Origin: Paragordius varius
Taxonomy: Eukaryota > Nematomorpha
NCBI GenBank assembly: GCA_964247055.1
Contig: OZ176053.1
Location: 2,356,001-2,420,000 of the forward strand
Direction: 5' to 3'
Length of the DNA stretch: 64,000 bases
Shown: piece after piece, positions 38,179 to 49,400 of the stretch
How positions within the stretch are numbered: position 1 is the first letter of the stretch
Layout of the letters: every line of letters begins with the position of its first letter
Translations under genes and position numbers: made by a program
The notes under the pieces: model-generated
Database searches by the model: none
What the model saw: only the letters and a program-made list of their open reading frames with translations
What the model was told of the DNA's origin: nothing

Positions 38179-41100
38179 CTATTTACAATTCAAATTCACC
38201 CTAAAAACAATCATGTGTTTTCGGGATAATATAGGTCATTAATATGAAATATATTTTTACGACATATAATTTATTATTTTTTCAGATTTATACAATGTTA
38301 AACAGAATTTCATTATAAAATAAAATTAATTTTTAACCTTAAAAAGCATAAATTATTTTAGGGTGAATTTGAATTGTAAATGGTAAATTTGAATTGTAAA
38401 TGGTATATATATATTAGAAAAATACCCAAGGGATGGAGAAGTAAAATAGGGTTAGTGTACCCATTTAGTTTTAATTGCTTTTTCGTTTCATTCATTAACA
38501 AAGCGTGTCCGTTGTGAATCGGGTTTCGGAGTTGAAATGCAAATATGGCATCAGCCTTAAAACGCACAGTAAAAAATATTTTTTTTTAATTTTATAAAGA
38601 GTTAATTTAATTTAAAATTGGAACAATGGACATTCTTTGAGTTTTTATACTTAGTAAAATAAACTTTAATTATTAATTCATTTACTAATTTTTTGAATAT
38701 AAAAATTCATATGAAACTTAAACTTAAATTTTATTTAAAACAGTATTTTACAAATTTAATGCTTAAAATGTATATTACATATAATATATAAATATATATT
38801 TGAAAAAATTTTTAAACGGCTAAATTTTTATAAAAAAATATTTTTATATTAAAATTTTGCAAGGTAAAGAGACCTCCTATAAATCATTGCATGTAAATAC
38901 CTAGTACATATGTATTTTTTCGCATATATAAAAAACATTTTTTTCTTAAATTCTTAAGGTAAAAACACTTAAACAATATAATATATGTCCCGTGGCTCAT
39001 TTTAAACAAAAAAAGGTTTATTTGCTTTAATTGTATACATATATATCTATTATATAATTCATTGGGAGCATTGTACGCAAAAACATCCATTTACACAGAC
39101 AAAAACTATATTATAAAATAAAATACAAAAATTTGGATAATATCCAAAAAATGAGTTGATAAAAAATACGGAGTATATGCTAAAAAATTTTTGTCAATGT
39201 GCCATGTTAAACAAAAACCATCAAAACAACAGCTCTAAACAAATACTGAAATAAATTCACTAAATGAAGAAAAAAAGCAGAGTTAAAAAACGACAGATGC
39301 TTCTCGCATTTTAACAATTTTTTGTGGCAAAATTTATTATATGGTGGATAAACTTAATCAGAGAATAAAAATAATTTAATTCAAAGATAAAAATATACAA
39401 AACAGAAATATTTTTGACATGGATAGTGTTAAAATCAAAAATAAAAAAAAAACTAAATTAAAAGCAACCTTCATTTCTTTAAATTTTTGTTTAAGTTCCT
39501 TGGGTGTAAGTCTATACTGATCTAATCCATCGTCCCATTTAATGCGATCAAAAACTTCCAATTCGCCACCAATTAACCAATCTCCACTCTCATAAATCAT
39601 CTATCAAATAAAAAAGGTTAAAAAAAGTTTAAACGTAATACTAAAATGGATATTGATTAAAACTGTGAAAGTTTAGCAATAAAGTAATTAAAAAACAATT
39701 TCGGCCACATCTAGAATGGGTAAACTTTGTCAAACGTAAAAACGTTTTAGGTTCCAATTCTGTTTTGACCGCTTTTCGGTTCCTGGTTTGAATTGAAATA
39801 AAATTTAAGGATTACGTCATTCAATTTAAGCCATAAAGACTAAAATTTCAATCAATTTTTTCCATTAAAATTACAGGAAAAACATAATTTGATCCCCTAA
39901 ATAAGCAAAAAAGTGATTCAATTCTTAAAAATTTAATTTCCATAAAAATCAAAATTATAAAGGAAACTCACTTTGATATATGGGTGTTGTTGACATGTTA
40001 TACCAAATTGTTTACCACACCTGACCTCTTTGGGGTGGGCAAAAAATTCGGGAGAATCCAAAACAGCTATAATTTTACCCTGATAAGTTAATGTAATGCC
40101 ATTTTTATCCGTTAATTGGTGTTGTAATTCATCTTTCCGCTCAGTGCTCACAGGTAAAACAATGGGTATGGATTGATTTATAACGCAATCTAAGATTTAT
40201 ATGTATATATAAAATTAATTGCATCTTAAAGGTTTTCGGATATTCTAGTATATTATGTTTCCCTCCGGATAATACATTATTATTAGCTATATTGGCCTAT
40301 AAATTGCTTAATAAAAAATGTGATTAATTTTATTTTCCCATTTTGCTTCATTAACTAACTAAAACGAATTCTAAAAAGGAATATAATTGACAACAACCCT
40401 TTTAATTAATTTTCATTTTCGATTCTCTAATGTAATATAAAAATTGTTGCAAAAAAATAAAATTATTAATAATTAAAAATATGGCGCATGATTAAAAATT
40501 TGGAATAAATGTATGAAATATACCATCTAGCAGTGATCCAAAAAAGAGACATTGTAAAAATTGTTTTTCCCTCATAAATCCGGACAAAGGATGAGCCCAT
40601 CCTTCAGAAAGTACTTGAACCCATTGTAAATCCAACTAATTTATAAGATATAACATGAAATTAAAAAAAAAACGAAATCAAAAGGACAAACCGTTCAACT
40701 ATAAAAAAGTCATTATTATATTATTATTAAGAAATGGCTACTGATCATTTACAATATAAACCCATAATTTTGAATTACATAATTTTGTATATTAATTTAC
40801 CCATAACGATGAGTTATGTTAAACTAAATCAAGATTATTATAAAAAGTTAATGGCTAAAAAGGTGTTTGTCTTTTAGTTTTGTCCATATAACGTCAAATT
40901 TTTACTTTAGTTATTTCAAGGCTTGGTAACAATTTGGCCATATCCATTTTTTGGGCATATACCTCTGGATCAACAAACAACTCTTTTATGTAATGTGATG
41001 CCGATTTAGGGATAATATTCTATATAATATATGAAAAAAAATTAAGAAGATGTTTTAAATTATTAGTTTATGGATGTGGAATATGGATCTAAAGATTTTC

Positions 41101-41971
41101 TATACGTTTAAACGCTAAATATAATTTTCGATATGTATATTATTTTTACAGGTTCGATTTATTTATACAGCGAAAATACTTTTACACACTTTTTCAATAG
41201 GGTATATTGTATCATTTGAATAAATTTCATAAAAACATAAACATTACATACTTAATTTTTAAATAAGCATTAATAAAATGATTTTACACCAGATGTAATT
41301 ACCTCCTCGACCAACATTTCAATCATGAGATTAAGACTATCTCGCACAGTTTCCTCGCCGGCTTTTATGGTTAAATGAGGATATAGTGGCTTTTCATAAG
41401 CCGAATCAATGCCCGTGAAACCTTTCAAATGACCAGCCCGAGCTTTTTTGTACAAGCCTTTAACGTCTCGTTTCTCACAAATTTCTAGCGGTGTATCGAC
41501 AAAGCATTCAAAGAAGGCCAAGTTTTGTTCTTCAAAAATTTTTCTGGCATAGGCACGATCCTAATATTTATGGTTACAATATTGTGTTTACCTTTTCAAA
41601 AGGGCTAATGAAAGCCGTGATAACAATTATCCCACCATCAGCAAAAAGTTTGGAAACTTCTGAAATTCTACGGATGTTTTCTTCTCTATCCTGATTGGAA
41701 AAACCCAAATCTTTGTTTAAACCTTGTCTAATGTTATCACCGTCAAGGACATAGGCTGAATAACCCTTTGAACATAAATACTCTTCCAAAGCAAATGCCA
41801 ACGTTGATTTACCAGAACCGGAATAACCTATAATATAAATTTAGTGGATAAACCTGTCAGCCATATACAACATCCACGAAATTTTCCTCTAAGTCCCATA
41901 ATTTGTCCACGTTTATCCCGATCAACATTGTGATCATGTCCATAGAGGGCAAGACCTTTGGTATTATCATC
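35436..41971 (-). CDS. PAPSS: Bifunctional PAPS synthetase (APS kinase + ATP sulfurylase)
   Basis: Makes the sulfate donor PAPS from ATP and sulfate in two steps. Exons: 41971-41854, 41827-41592, 41560-41303, 41019-40906, 40635-40524, 40189-39972, 39600-39469, 38555-38426, 37503-37361, 36183-36058 and 35669-35436; all phases agree and give about 606 codons (family about 620). The APS kinase half has the P-loop GYSGSGKS (family usually GLSGAGKT), [26 protein letters not shown] and [12 protein letters not shown]. The sulfurylase half has [33 protein letters not shown] and FISGTKMR. The first exon seen starts [13 protein letters not shown] without a methionine; an ATG at 42178-42176 directly followed by GT would fit as a start exon (inference). 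The first two introns seen are 26 and 31 nt, the later ones 270-1177 nt. Confidence 0.95.
36385..36540. mobile_element. Family D fragment (one arm end)
   Basis: Matches the right arm of the 1.27-kb palindrome, from TTATCCTTAATTTTC to TTGCACACAGTGTA. It lies in a PAPS synthetase intron. Confidence 0.75.
36825..37118. mobile_element. Family F MITE, copy 2 (type copy)
   Basis: Starts CAGTAAAAACTGAAATTATA and ends with the complement TATAATTTTAATTTTTACTG, flanked by TA. The inverted repeats are about 50 bp and include ACGGACAAAA. 294 bp, inside a PAPS synthetase intron. Confidence 0.85.
37577..37614. repeat. (AT)n microsatellite
   Basis: About 18 AT units in a PAPS synthetase intron. Confidence 0.95.
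38149..38178. repeat. (AT)n microsatellite
   Basis: About 14 AT units bordering family H copy 3. Confidence 0.9.
38179..38403. mobile_element. Family H MITE, copy 3 (intronic)
   Basis: Left TTTACAATTCAAATTCACCC; right GGGTGAATTTGAATTGTAAA. The right end is followed by an extra copy of the last 20 or so bases and then TATATATAT. It lies in a PAPS synthetase intron. Confidence 0.82.
40660..40905 (-). mobile_element. Family F MITE, copy 3, filling a PAPS synthetase intron
   Basis: On the minus strand it begins GTAAAAATTTGACGTTATAT, GGACAAAAC: the F terminus with its first bases CA changed to AA. The far end holds the decayed complement GGTTTGTCCTTTTGATTTC. The GT of the element is the splice donor after the ITK codons. 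The far border is approximate. Confidence 0.6.
41561..41591 (-). other. 31-nt intron of PAPS synthetase
   Basis: GTAAAC...ATATTAG. It joins ISPFEK to DRAYARK, matching the family's ISPFAKDRENARK. Confidence 0.87.
41828..41853 (-). other. 26-nt intron inside the P-loop codons of PAPS synthetase
   Basis: GTTTAT...TTATAG. Unspliced it reads to a stop; spliced, it gives LTG + YSGSGKS. The donor side (AGGTTTATCC) and the acceptor side (AGGTTATTCC) are near-duplicates. Confidence 0.87.
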
Positions 41972-42832
41972 CTACACATTATAATGATAAAAAACCATAA
42001 GAGCTTTATATTTCATAGCACAATACGTATGTGTGTTAGGTGAAAAAAATAAAATGTTTAAAGGTATTAATTACAAGTAAAACTGGGTATATTTATATTG
42101 TGAAACCAGAGAGCGCTAGTTAAATTTCCACACGTGTTTACTTAAGCAAAAATGCGATATCAGTAGTTTTTTTACCATAGCCAAATTTTTTTGTTTACAT
42201 TTGGGTGGGGTTAGTAAATAAAACATTGACGCAAATATAATGTTTGTTAATCGTTTCCGTACAATTTTTTAATCACATATCTTTTATAACTACGCAAAAC
42301 ACCATTTTTATATCGTTATCTTTTATTATTTAGGCAAGTATAGTGATGTAATTAGATGTAAAATTTAATTGCATTTTTTTATTTACTTCAGTTATTTATC
42401 TCTAATATTAAAACGGTTATAGATTGACTTAAATTACATATTTAGATAGTCAAAAATGTGTCAGTATACCGCCACCGGTAAATTATATCAAGTAATGCTG
42501 TAGTTGAAGTCCGTGCTCCCAAATATTTTCTGTGACTATGATTGATTTTAACAATAAGTAGCAAATTTTTTACATACATGTATGTGTAAAATGCATGAAA
42601 ATATTCTGTGGCATAATATTTGTACATACAATCGCGTATTATGCTTATAATAAGTCTTGTTTTCGGTTTAAATATACAACTCTCTTACAATGGATAAACG
42701 GTACATGATTAAAAGATATACTACCTCAACTTTTGGCTAAAACAAAACCATATTTTTACAAAATTAACATTTTTAGATGTGGTCTCCGAAATCTCAAATT
42801 TTTGGCCTCCACCAATTTAATTAACTTTAAAG

Positions 42833-43042
42833 CAAAAAACCTGAAATTTCACTATAATTTTAGTAAAATTAATGTTTCTTTAACAAATTTTCTGAATAAG
42901 TCTACATAATTGAGAATCACCTAAAAATATTGTTTTATTGTTTTTGCTATTTATGTTGGAAATCTATAAAAATATTTATTAATTGCCATATGGCAGCCCG
43001 TCGGATTTTTCGAGTCGCACAAACCAATGTAGGACACCCCTA
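42833..43042. mobile_element. Possible hAT-2-like MITE (decayed)
   Basis: The right end TGTAGGACACCCCTA matches the family end TGTTGGACACCCCTG. The flanks CTTTAAAG and GTTTAAAG match at 7 of 8 bases. The left terminus is lost. Confidence 0.45.
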
Positions 43043-43479
43043 GTTTAAAGTATTATTCTCACCCTTTACTGAACAAATTGTGGTTATAAATTAAAGTTTT
43101 GAATCAACACATGAATATTAAAAATTAAATATAAATATTTTACCAATTTATATCTATCAGCGTAACACTTAATTACCTCTTAGGCTAATTATCTACCATA
43201 GACGATTTGAATTTTATTTAGGATATGGAAACAAATTTATAAATAGGAAATTGGCTTTTTAGACGCATTAAAAAAACTTAACCTCAAAGTATGGCTACAT
43301 TCGAATGAATCGCTTAAAATAGTGGCATATAAATAGCTTATATTTAAAATCCGATAATTGATATTAAAATTATCTGTTTATTGCGAATTATCTAAATCTT
43401 AGACTTAACAATAACCTTTATATCAAATATATAAAATCAAGTTCGTAATGATAAACCTATTCCAGTCAAAAGCATATTT

Positions 43480-43680
43480 TTTTTAAAAAAAGCAACAAAA
43501 GCAACAATTTTTTAACCAAAAACAACATTTTTTCCAAGCAAACACAACATTTTTTAACCAAACGTAATATTTTTCATTCAAACGGAACGATAAATGTTGC
43601 GTTTGGTTGAAAAATGTCGCGTTTGATTAAAAATATGTTGCTTTTTACCGAAAAATGACATATTTAGTTAAAACATATTT
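43480..43680. repeat. Cluster of short direct and inverted repeats
   Basis: AACATTTTTTAACCAAA-type units of about 20-27 bp occur four times, followed by inverted versions such as CGTTTGGTTGAAAAATGT. The origin is unknown. Confidence 0.7.
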
Positions 43681-44009
43681 ATATTTCAATAAATTTTTAT
43701 TTATTTACATTATATTTATATAAAATCTTTCATTTGAAACAAATTATAATTGAACACACGATAAAAAGAATATGCAAGTTTCGAAACTCAAAATAAGTTC
43801 CGTTTTCAATAATTTTAAAAAATGTATATGTGTGTGTATGTAAAATCTATTCAAAATATGATTTTCCAATCGGTCAAAATGTAGCTGTTCTTTCGATTAA
43901 AAGTATTTTTACTATTTTTATATATTTCCATTGATTCCCTAATAATTCTATTCTTGTGATGGTTAATAAGGGATACGATGTATATCATTAAAATTAATTG
44001 AGTGCCCAT

Positions 44010-44722
44010 TAGGGTTGTGCATTTGACTGCTTTTTCAAAAAAGTCCGGTCAGACCCAGTCAGATAATGGTCATGACCACGGTCATGAACACCTTTTACTT
44101 AAGTAAGTATCATGCGATATTGGATTGTCTAAAAAATGTTCGAATTACACTTGTGTTTCACTAATAATGTCATGTTTTTCTTAAAAGTTATTATACATGT
44201 TTTTGATATTTATTATTTACAAATATTTTCAATCAAATTTAATCAAGAATTTTGTTTTCGCATGTTGTGGCATTCTGAATCTTCAAATACATAGCTTTTA
44301 ATACTGGATATTTCAAATTAAATTTTACTTAGTTTGTTTTACACCTTCTTTCACCATTGAAATATCCAATTGTAAAATAATTTTTCATTTTATTGGCTCA
44401 CATATATGGAATAATTCCATATTTTGCAAAGTGCTTGATTGTTTTGTTTTTCGAAATAACTGGATATGCTTAAATGCTAATGTTATAAGGATGCATGTTT
44501 AACAATTTTTAATATTGTTAAATAAGCATATTTAATATTTAATTTATATTTTTTAAAAAATATATTAAAAAACAATAAAATCTTACTATCTCTCTGAAAA
44601 AAATGAATAGCAATTTTTTAGAAAACAGTTGTTTTTTTTGAATGACCATGGTCAAAAAAAATAGTCACTGACCTGATGACCCGGTCAATTGACCGGGTCA
44701 TGACTTGGTCAGCACAACCCTA
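44010..44722. mobile_element. hAT MITE with TAGGGTTGTGC ends
   Basis: Perfect inverted termini TAGGGTTGTGC / GCACAACCCTA and a perfect 8-bp duplication GTGCCCAT (44002-44009, 44723-44730). Both subterminal zones are crowded with GGTCA/TGACC motifs, as expected for transposase binding sites. 713 bp, no coding capacity. Confidence 0.92.
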
Positions 44723-46445
44723 GTGCCCATATACCAAAGTGTTTTGGCGATAGAATTATTTTTTATGTAAAGTTTTTAGGCAAGCATGGCCCTTTATTCA
44801 TGTAATAATTTTGCTACGTGTTTGACCATTATAGAACTTTCCACATTCTCATTAAACCATATAAATTCCAGGCCAATTGAATGTCTTTTTTTATTTTATT
44901 AAAATCTTATTTTATCTTTTTACCGGGGAGAGACCCGTTTTAATATTTAATACACATAAAATTTTTGTTATTTTACTAGTTAAATATGGAATATACGGTA
45001 ACGATAAATTCATATTTGAAGCTTTAGGAAAATATTCCCAATTAATTTACATATAAAGAATCAAAAGGTAAAAAAAAGTATGCATGTACACATTTGCGCT
45101 CGATATAACAGGTTTTCTATTAAAAACATTGAGGGTTTAACGTTATTACACTATAAAATTGCACTAAAACTCCATTTATCAATGATTTTTAAATTAATTT
45201 TTTCATATTTTGTGTTGAATATATAATGGAAGGAAATTATATACGGTGAACTAGTAGGAACAAATATATTTACGGCTAAATTATAAGTAATTATATTGAT
45301 TTAAAATAAATTTTAAAATTATTGGTACTGTAAAATAGCTAACTTTATAATGTTAATTTCATTTTTTTCGCACGCTATAATAATCAATGTTTTAGCTTTT
45401 GTAATAATATTATACTAAATTTTTCATTTTTGATTTAAAAAAAAACGCTTGAAAATTTAAAATTTGAAACATGTGTGTGTATATATATTTACTATATATT
45501 TTATTTCATCGATAAATTTATCCTGGCTTTTAGCTTATATAATAGGCAACCTCAACCATGTGTATGTGATAATAAAATGTATATATACTAATGAGAGTTA
45601 TTATTGGTCATTTTGGAAGTTTAATTGACTAAAGCGGTATCTATTCACATGTTTCTTAATATGTATTAGATTTTAATTATTAATAAGTTACATTAAAATG
45701 TTTGCAAATATAAGATTTCATTGTAAACAGGCGCTATTGTATCTGTTACCTTAATTTGTGTTAAATATAAACTAATAAAGTCAAATAAGCATACATATCA
45801 TGAGTCATGCAAATTAAAATTCACTTTAACCAAATTAAATACAAAATCATTTTATTTCGCGTTATTGCATTAATCTATAATTATAACTCAACAAGGGCCC
45901 CTTATTGATCAAAATATGATTTAGCAAATTAGTATATAATTAGTTTAATTATTATTTTCGATTTTTATTTTGAGAGTTCGTATCGATAGGTATATTTTGC
46001 AAAGAAAAATATCGAAGAGTTGCTCCAAAATCCTATTTTCATCATTATTATTAATGCGTGTGCACACATCTTATTACATATTTTACATGCAATTTGTGGT
46101 TAGATCTCTGACTATTTATTATAAAAAATCATATTTTTCTCTTAAATGTTTCAAAAGGCATAATAGAGCATACATGTTGATATATTTTTTACTCATCTTT
46201 TCATCTTTTTCTAACAACATTACTATTTAGTTAAACATTATGTGTTATAGCTGCTAGAAGAAAAATCAAATATATATACATATCATCTATATCCAATAGG
46301 AAATCAATGTATGATTATTATATTCGATAGTGTTATCATAACTAATCAAAATTTAATTATAATTTTTACAAATTTTAAGAATTTCTTTTTACATAAATGT
46401 ATTATCCATAGCATTTTATAAGACACTTCATCGCCAAATTCCTGT

Positions 46446-49400
46446 ATGTTTTCCCCTGTTGTTACAAACATTTGCTTCTTTATAACGCTTGATATCTTTT
46501 TTACGATTCTTGGGATCCTAAAGGGACAGACCGAATTTATAGGTGATATAATTATTTTTAATTTTTACTAAATTTTGAATAAAATATTTTTGATTGCTTT
46601 AGATTTTAACACCAACACATTGATTCAATTTGAATCGCTAACATGTCAAAATGAAATCGCACATCTAGTTTGTCCATTTAACACCAGTATTCTTATTACC
46701 TTAGCACTGTATGGGGTCCCTTCTGGCCGTAGAATCAAAAAAAGTTATATAAGTTTTCCATATCATCCCAAAGATATATTTCAAAGATCTAAAAAAAGTG
46801 AATGTCCCATAACCCAGTCTCAACTTACAAAAAATAAAAATAGGGCTGGGAAAAACGCACCTAGAAGTCTAATAAGTCGCGGTCACCAATCAAGGTTTTG
46901 CCTTTCAACTTCAACTCTACAAGTATATCACTATATTCAAATTTCTTTATTTAATATTTCGATTTAAACAAATATGAAATCGATTTTCAAATAGTTTAGG
47001 TTACTTGTATGATAAAATCTTCATCACCTTTTTATAAAATTTAATAGTTAACTTTTTATCCATTGATTCAAATTGATAGGATGATAAAGACAACAAATAT
47101 GATTTATTTAATAAAAAACCAATATATTGAAATAAAATGTTTACTTTATAGAGTTCTAACAGTTTACACTTCATAGTTTAGCGGTTATGTTTTCTGACTT
47201 CATGTGGTTTAATAACCTTATCAAAAATTAACAGTTAAATATTTTAAAAATTTCACTTTAACACATTATGGTATTTTCGAAAATTTCAATAACTCCTTCA
47301 ACTATACGAATCAATTTCATACATTTTATCTTTCAAAAAATTTTGTCGCTGGTTTTTTCAATTTTTTCGAAAAAAATGTTTCTGGCTCAGTTCTATAGAA
47401 TTTTCCCGGTCATACCATACTTTTTAATCGAATTTTCCAATTTTTATTCCACCATCTCGAATCTTAAAGCCGATTGTTTAATGTCTAAATTACACGAAAG
47501 TATATAGATAAAAAATTGTTTTATTCTATTTTTCTTTAAATTATATATGATTCTTATAAATTAGTTAGGAAAAATGATTTAAATTTTTATAAGAAGAAAA
47601 TAATGTATAATTTTTTTGTTTGGAAACTGAATTTCAAAAGTCGTTTTTAAAAATTTTATTTGGTTTTAAATTAAAAATTAAATCATGCGGCAAAACCTAA
47701 AAATACAATGACAAATAATTTTTTTCCCATACTTGATTTTTCTATATAAATTATAAATTACAGTTATATACTTTAACTGTGTTATAATCATTTTCAAGTT
47801 TGAAAAGAATTTGTCTTTATGCTTTTGTGTTTTGTCCTTATAAATTCGATTTTTACTAAAACTATTCAAAAAGAATACTTTTCGGTTAAAATCAGTAAAC
47901 ATACCGCATCCATTAGACCAATCGAAAAAAAAAATTAAATTTCAACAGTTTATAAAAATTCGATATATATATATATATTCTAATAAGTCATATTTTTTAG
48001 AATGTTATTAATGTGTGCCAAGATAAACGGGAATGCTTTATCCCAGCTAGAGACGATATTTTTGGGAATCCTTGTTCGGACACGCAAAATCCCAAATACT
48101 TAGCCATTAAATTTAAATGTCAGCCAAGTAAGATTAATTTTGCTATATAGAAATAATGTAATTGCATTTCACCCTTTATATCCATATATAATATGTATAT
48201 TATAGAAACATTTTCTGACATCATCGTGTGTGAAGACAATACGAAAGCATTGGAATGTACAAATTCGAATCCCCATAGCATTATGATTTTCCTGGCATCC
48301 TTTGGCATGTATTATTTGAATAACAAGGAACTTCGAATGCCTAAAAGCAGTGTCTGCTCACTGTTAACCTTTAACTTTGATAATGGTTTAAATTATTAAC
48401 TTATATTTGATTTCATTTTTATTGCTTTTTTCTTTTTATATATTACAGCTTCATTGTATATGCGTAAAAATTATGGGTTAGTTTTTCAACCCCACAGCTT
48501 AAAGTATTAGTAAAATATCGTTTTTAATAACTTACTTCTCATTCAGAAAAAAATATATAATTTTAACAGTTTTGACTTCTAGAGACCCAAATTTAGATAG
48601 CTCCGAAACACGATTAATACAAACAGCTGATATTAAAATTAATGAATATAAAAATAAATTTAGTTAATTAATTTGAAAGCTTTTTAAATTTTATTAATTT
48701 TTTAACCACAATATACATTTATCCTGTTGTACGCGATCTAAAAAAAATAAAGAATGGCGGCGAAAAGTTTGAGATGAGTATTTTTTTTATATTTTATATA
48801 TTTAAAAAAAATTTGTACCATGCGTTTATGAGGCTAAAGAAAGCATGCTTTCACATTTGGCCCAATGGTAAAATTATTTTTAAGGTATTTAAATTTTTGG
48901 TAGCATAAAACTACCCCACAAGGCGAGGAAGTGTTAATATTTAGCCCATTATTGACAACTTGCATGCACTTTAAAATTTATTGTAAACAACGTGCATAAA
49001 AATGCATCAATAGTTGTCATTAAATATTGCAGGTTAACATTAATATTTAAAGCATGAATCTTCAACATGCGGTTGTGAGATTTTATGACCTGAAGTAATT
49101 TGGATAATTATCAAATACGATAAAATTATTCTATTTTGTCCTATCTTTTAAGTCTACTAAAATATCTCATAATAACACTATAATTTTGGCCCTACGAGCC
49201 ATTTAAATATTACAAAAAAGCGTTAAAAATACCATTTCTTCGATTTCCACGTTCAACAATAGCTCCAAATGCTATATCTGGCATCATTTAATGAAAAATC
49301 TTCTTCATACTGTAGTTTGTGATAGTTTACAACCGACAGATCTGGTCCGTAAAAACTGTTTTGGCAAAGATTCTTGCCTCCTTTCAGCTCAAAAAGATTT

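Larger units (their letters stand above)
42179..46445. other. Gene-free interval between PAPS synthetase and eva-1
   Basis: The two genes diverge here, so both promoters should lie in it. A hAT MITE (44010-44722), a possible second (42833-43042) and a short repeat cluster (43480-43680) are recognised. No gene is supportable. Confidence 0.5.

Noticed and set aside
45970-46230. 86-codon frame ending in a hydrophobic stretch, considered as the eva-1 signal exon
   Set aside because: Its only nearby GT gives the wrong phase for the exon at 46603; the ATG at 46446 with donor at 46543 fits in phase and gives a signal-like N-terminus.
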